Source of the DNA: Tissierellia bacterium
GTDB taxonomy: Bacteria; Bacillota; Clostridia; Tissierellales; Sedimentibacteraceae
DNA length: 9,031 nucleotides
Direction of reading: 5' to 3'
Assembly: GCA_028700795.1 (NCBI GenBank)
Contig: JAQVRY010000011.1
Location: 1 to 9,031, forward strand
Position 1 is the first letter of the stretch, and each line of letters starts with the position of its first letter. Below, one piece after another: positions 6,391 to 9,031 of the stretch. The notes under the pieces were generated by a model that was not told the DNA's origin, did not search any database, and worked only from the letters and a program-made list of their open reading frames with translations. Both the position numbers and the translations under genes were made by a program.

Positions 6391-6671
6391 TAAATTATCT
6401 CCTTATGGAAGCTTAGTATTTCAACTCTTTCATCATATTCAATAAATTTTACTATATTTGATATTGAAGCATCACATAGACTTTCATTATTTGATACAAC
6501 GGCAATTCCAATCAATGACCTGTTCCATAATTCATTAAATCCTACCTCTGCCACTGAAGCATTGAATCTTGATTTAATTCTTTCTATTATACTTTTAATT
6601 ACATGTCTCTTTTCCTTGAGGGAATTTGCGCTATATATTAATATTTCAATTTCACATGAGCACACAATCAT
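6390..6671 (-). CDS. DUF503 (YlxP-like) small protein
   Basis: This 93-residue protein matches the DUF503/YlxP family in length and in its conserved segments SLKEKRHVIKSIIERIKSRF (17-36) and FNASVAEVG (36-44), followed by LWNRSLIGIAVVSNN. Family members in Bacillus lie in the nusA-infB region and have been connected with ribosome assembly, but I know of no firm function. It is cytosolic, with no signal or membrane segment. Its ATG overlaps the queG stop codon by four bases (ATGA), and its stop overlaps the nth start by one base, so the three genes are translated as a coupled unit. Being outside the usual nusA context is a small point of interest. Confidence 0.88.
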   Translation of the reverse strand: MIVCSCEIEILIYSANSLKEKRHVIKSIIERIKSRFNASVAEVGFNELWNRSLIGIAVVSNNESLCDASISNIVKFIEYDERVEILSFHKEII

Positions 6672-7756
6672 AATTCAACCTCCAGCAGTTTTAAGTATTC
6701 ATTTTTTACATTATTCTCTTCGTATTTTAAATTATTATATAAAAGCTCTTCAGCTGATGGTCTGTTTAATTTTAACAAAGACCAAGCTGCATAAAGCTTT
6801 ATCATCTCCGACGGATTTTGAAGCTCATCTTTAATATTTTGAAACATTGATTTGATTTTAAGATTACCTATAGAAATAAGTGAATTTCTTTTCCATACAT
6901 TTCTGCCCCTCCAGCCGCCTGCGGTGTGTCCATATTTATTTATAAACCCTTTGTTTGATATGTTCAGCAATTCTTTTATGTCAACAATTAAGTCAGAATA
7001 ATCTGCATTGATTTCTTTATTTAGAACATCCTTATTTAAAGGGCATACAATTTGGCATATATCACATCCATATATTTGTTTTCCCATATTTTCTCTGTAT
7101 TCCAAAGGTATATAATTTTTCGTTTGAGTTAAATAAGACACACATCTTTTGCAATTAATACCTCCGGTTTCAAATATTGCGTTGTTAGGACAGCTTTTTA
7201 CACATAGATTGCATGTACCGCATATATCCTTTTCAATTGCAGTATCTCCTTCTGTTTCAATATCAGTCAAAAGATATCCTAAATTTATAAATGAGCCGTT
7301 ATTTTTATTTATAAGCAGACTGTTTTTCCCATAACTTCCTATGCCTGCACTTCTGCATATTTCTTTATCTATAAGAAAGGTTGTATCTACACAGGGGAGA
7401 AATCTAAACTCAATATGGTGCATTATTTCTTCAGCTAATTTAACCAATAAAGAATATACTTTCTTATGGTAATCTTCCCCATGACAAGACACACTTAATA
7501 AGCCCTTTTTTGAAACTAAAGGCAGCCTGTAACCTTCTCCGTAAGGATAACCGATGGCAATTATGCTTTTTGTCTCAGGAAACAAGTTTTTTGCATTTAA
7601 TCTTTTATTAATATCCTGCTCTTCAAATTCACAGTCTTGATTATTGTTTTTTCTGTTTATTAAGAGCTTATCTAAATAGGAATAATCAGTAATATTGCTT
7701 ATTCCAACTGTTTCAATTCCTAATTTATAAGCAGCTTCTTTAATAATTTGTTTCAT
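6668..7756 (-). CDS. queG: epoxyqueuosine reductase QueG
   Basis: QueG performs the last step of queuosine synthesis, reducing epoxyqueuosine to queuosine at wobble position 34 of GUN-anticodon tRNAs, using cobalamin and two 4Fe-4S clusters. The 362-residue protein shows the N-terminal cobalamin-binding domain with CVDTTFLIDKEICRSAGIG (122-140; Asp124 fits the conserved acidic residue), AGIGSYGKNSLLIN, a ferredoxin-like part with C-x2-C-x2-C-x3-C (Cys179, 182, 185, 189), then Cys202/205 and CDICQIVCP (Cys231, 234, 238) for the second cluster. GHTAGGWRGRNVWKRNSL leads into a C-terminal HEAT-like helical part (about 290-362) that contacts tRNA. Length is near the usual 360-390. GAGGAG precedes the ATG closely. 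It is the first gene of a coupled trio with DUF503 and nth. No preQ1 riboswitch motif is evident in its leader. Confidence 0.95.
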   Translation of the reverse strand: MKQIIKEAAYKLGIETVGISNITDYSYLDKLLINRKNNNQDCEFEEQDINKRLNAKNLFPETKSIIAIGYPYGEGYRLPLVSKKGLLSVSCHGEDYHKKVYSLLVKLAEEIMHHIEFRFLPCVDTTFLIDKEICRSAGIGSYGKNSLLINKNNGSFINLGYLLTDIETEGDTAIEKDICGTCNLCVKSCPNNAIFETGGINCKRCVSYLTQTKNYIPLEYRENMGKQIYGCDICQIVCPLNKDVLNKEINADYSDLIVDIKELLNISNKGFINKYGHTAGGWRGRNVWKRNSLISIGNLKIKSMFQNIKDELQNPSEMIKLYAAWSLLKLNRPSAEELLYNNLKYEENNVKNEYLKLLEVEL

Positions 7757-7779
7757 AAACTCCTCACAATCTCCTAAGA

Positions 7780-7811
7780 AAAATGATAAAAATGTGAGCG
7801 AACATCATTTT
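7780..7811 (-). other. leader stem-loop upstream of queG
   Basis: In the 5' region of queG, AAAATGAT (7811-7804 on the minus strand) pairs with ATCATTTT (7787-7780) around a 16-base loop containing GTTCGCTCACA. No T-run follows, so it is unlikely to be a terminator. I do not recognise a riboswitch or operator in it. Promoter signals for queG in 7813-7876 are weak, and I cannot choose one. Confidence 0.35.
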
Positions 7812-7876
7812 CCCACCGTTGTGAATAATAATATCCTCATACCTATATTAACATAAATCTATAGAATATTGAAGAG

Positions 7877-7916
7877 AAAAAAATAGGGCATTAAGTATTC
7901 ACCATACTTAATGTCC
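7877..7916 (-). terminator. intrinsic terminator of the branched-chain aminotransferase gene
   Basis: Fourteen bases after the stop codon of the aminotransferase gene, GGACATTAAGTAT (7916-7904) pairs over 13 bp, with one G-U pair, with ATACTTAATGCCC (7898-7886) around a 5-base loop, followed by TA and seven T (7883-7877). It separates this gene from the queG set. Confidence 0.9.
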
Positions 7917-7930
7917 ATTGGAGAAAAGTA

Positions 7931-8953
7931 TTACATTACTTTGTATATCCATCCTTCAGGCGCTTTTATATCGCCCATCTGAATTCCGTATAAAGTGTCA
8001 TATAATTTTTTAGTAACAGGTCCTACCTCTGTTTCGCTGTGGAATACATGGAATTTGTCGTTGTGCATAATTCCGCCTATTGGTGTAATAACAGCTGCTG
8101 TACCGCAAGCCCCTGCTTCTTTCAAATTATCTATTTCATCAATGTATATCTCTGTTTCAATTGCTTCTAAATTTAAGTAATCTTTAGCAACCTGCATTAA
8201 TGAAATTCTTGTTATGCTTGGAAGTATGGATGATGAATGAGGTGTTACAAACTTATTATCCTTTGTAATACCAAAGAAGTTTGCAGCTCCGACTTCATCA
8301 ATTTTTGTATGAGTTAAAGGGTCTAAATAAATGCAATCAGCAAATCCCTTCTTAGCAGCTTCCGTATGTGAATGCAAACTTGCTGCATAGTTTCCGCCTA
8401 CTTTAATTTTTCCGGTTCCATTCGGTGCTGCTCTGTCTTCGTCAGTAGTAATGAAATTAACAGGAGTCATGCCGCCTTTAAAGTATGGACCAACCGGTGT
8501 GCAGAATATTCCAAATATGTACTCTTCTGCAGGTTTTACTCCTACGTTGTCACCTACACCAATTACATATGGTCTCAAATATAATGTAGCACCTGACCCG
8601 TATGGAGGAACCCATGCTGCGTTAGCCTTAACAACCTGCACACAGGCATCGATGAATTTTTCCACAGGAACTATAGGCATCAATACTCTCTCACAGCTTT
8701 TTTGCATACGCTTTGCATTTTCATCAGGTCTGAAAAGTTGAATGCCTCCATCCTTAGTAGAATAAGCTTTCATTCCTTCAAAACATTCCTGTCCATAATG
8801 CAGGCATGTTGAGCCTTCGCTTATATGAACCTTGTTATCCTCTGAAAGTTGTCCATCATCCCATTTTCCATCTTTCCAAAATGAATAATATCTTTTGTCT
8901 GTCTTAATATAACTAAACCCTAATTCTGACCATTTTATGTCCTTTTTTTCCAT
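7931..8953 (-). CDS. ilvE: branched-chain amino acid aminotransferase (fold-type IV, PLP)
   Basis: This 340-residue enzyme belongs to the longer BCAT form (class II, like the eukaryotic enzymes), which moves the amino group between valine, leucine or isoleucine and 2-oxoglutarate. The PLP-binding lysine is Lys184 in GKIKVGGNYAASL. Other hallmarks are HYGQECFEGMKAY (52-64), LFRPDENAKRMQKSCERV (73-90), LYLRPYVIGVG (124-134), IDEVGAANFF (218-227, with the conserved Glu220) and the GTAAVITPIG phosphate-loop segment. Length is close to the usual 340-360. AGGAGG stands 6 bases before the ATG at 8953. It is a single-gene unit: a strong terminator follows and a palindrome precedes it. In a Stickland fermenter it may serve degradation of branched-chain amino acids as much as synthesis; no leucine-responsive leader or T-box is visible in the 78 bases upstream. 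Confidence 0.95.
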   Translation of the reverse strand: MEKKDIKWSELGFSYIKTDKRYYSFWKDGKWDDGQLSEDNKVHISEGSTCLHYGQECFEGMKAYSTKDGGIQLFRPDENAKRMQKSCERVLMPIVPVEKFIDACVQVVKANAAWVPPYGSGATLYLRPYVIGVGDNVGVKPAEEYIFGIFCTPVGPYFKGGMTPVNFITTDEDRAAPNGTGKIKVGGNYAASLHSHTEAAKKGFADCIYLDPLTHTKIDEVGAANFFGITKDNKFVTPHSSSILPSITRISLMQVAKDYLNLEAIETEIYIDEIDNLKEAGACGTAAVITPIGGIMHNDKFHVFHSETEVGPVTKKLYDTLYGIQMGDIKAPEGWIYKVM

Positions 8954-8989
8954 TACAAGCCTCCTTTTGTTTTATACTATGTTTTTTAA

Positions 8990-9031
8990 GTATGGGGAAA
9001 GTCACCCGATTTTGAAGGTGTGTCCCCATAC
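8990..9031. repeat. imperfect palindrome at the window edge, REP-like or mobile-element-derived
   Basis: GTATGGGGA (8990-8998) and TCCCCATAC (9023-9031) form a perfect 9-bp outer stem; CACC (9003-9006) and GGTG (9017-9020) form an inner stem around a 10-base loop. The window ends exactly at the last paired base, so it may extend. It lies just upstream of the aminotransferase gene and, read on the minus strand, is followed by TTAAAAAA rather than a T-run, so it is not an obvious terminator for anything upstream. GTCCCC/GGGGAC palindromes of this style are common dispersed repeats in Firmicutes, but I cannot test the copy number. Confidence 0.65.

Noticed and set aside
7757..7876. A preQ1 riboswitch before queG
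   Set aside because: I find no preQ1 aptamer consensus; only a plain hairpin is visible.
8451..8741. A 96-codon plus-strand open frame opposite the aminotransferase gene
   Set aside because: It is antisense to a well-supported enzyme gene and shows no family motif.

Overview
The window is AT-rich, and every gene I can support lies on the minus strand. Gene content points to an anaerobic, amino-acid-fermenting (Stickland-type) member of the Clostridia. It carries glycine reductase genes including an in-frame UGA (selenocysteine) codon, a tandem glycine riboswitch, a cobalamin/Fe-S type epoxyqueuosine reductase, and strong AGGAGG ribosome binding sites. I cannot name the genus from sequence alone.

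Layout in transcription order (right to left). (1) 7931-8953: a branched-chain aminotransferase with its own terminator at 7877-7916; a 42-base imperfect palindrome lies upstream at the window edge (8990-9031). (2) 6390-7756: a tightly overlapping set, queG, a small DUF503 (YlxP-like) gene and nth (endonuclease III); nth ends inside an 11-bp tandem repeat. (3) 3576-5656: trmL and a Na+/phosphate symporter-like gene with a PhoU-type tail, probably with a promoter in the 98-bp gap after nth. (4) 3384-3575: a non-coding array of related stem-loop units directly after the transporter stop codon. (5) 26-3313: the glycine reductase module, consisting of promoter, tandem glycine riboswitch, intrinsic terminator, grdX, grdE and grdB.

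The glycine reductase module is the most notable part. The 3' strand of the second aptamer's P1 helix shares bases with the 5' arm of a terminator placed just before the grdX ribosome binding site, which fits a glycine-ON switch that lets the operon be read when its substrate is present. GrdE (pyruvoyl proprotein) and GrdB (selenoprotein) are the two parts of the glycine-binding protein B. Two annotation traps occur here. grdB is read through UGA at 287-289 and would be cut in two by a standard gene caller. grdE very likely starts at a TTG at 2628, not at the ATG at 2643, because that ATG overlaps the Shine-Dalgarno sequence. The selenoprotein grdA, which in described operons I recall often lies between grdE and grdB, is absent from that position.

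The families are known; I see no clearly new enzymatic system. The least explained pieces are the stem-loop array at 3384-3575 and the edge palindrome at 8990-9031.
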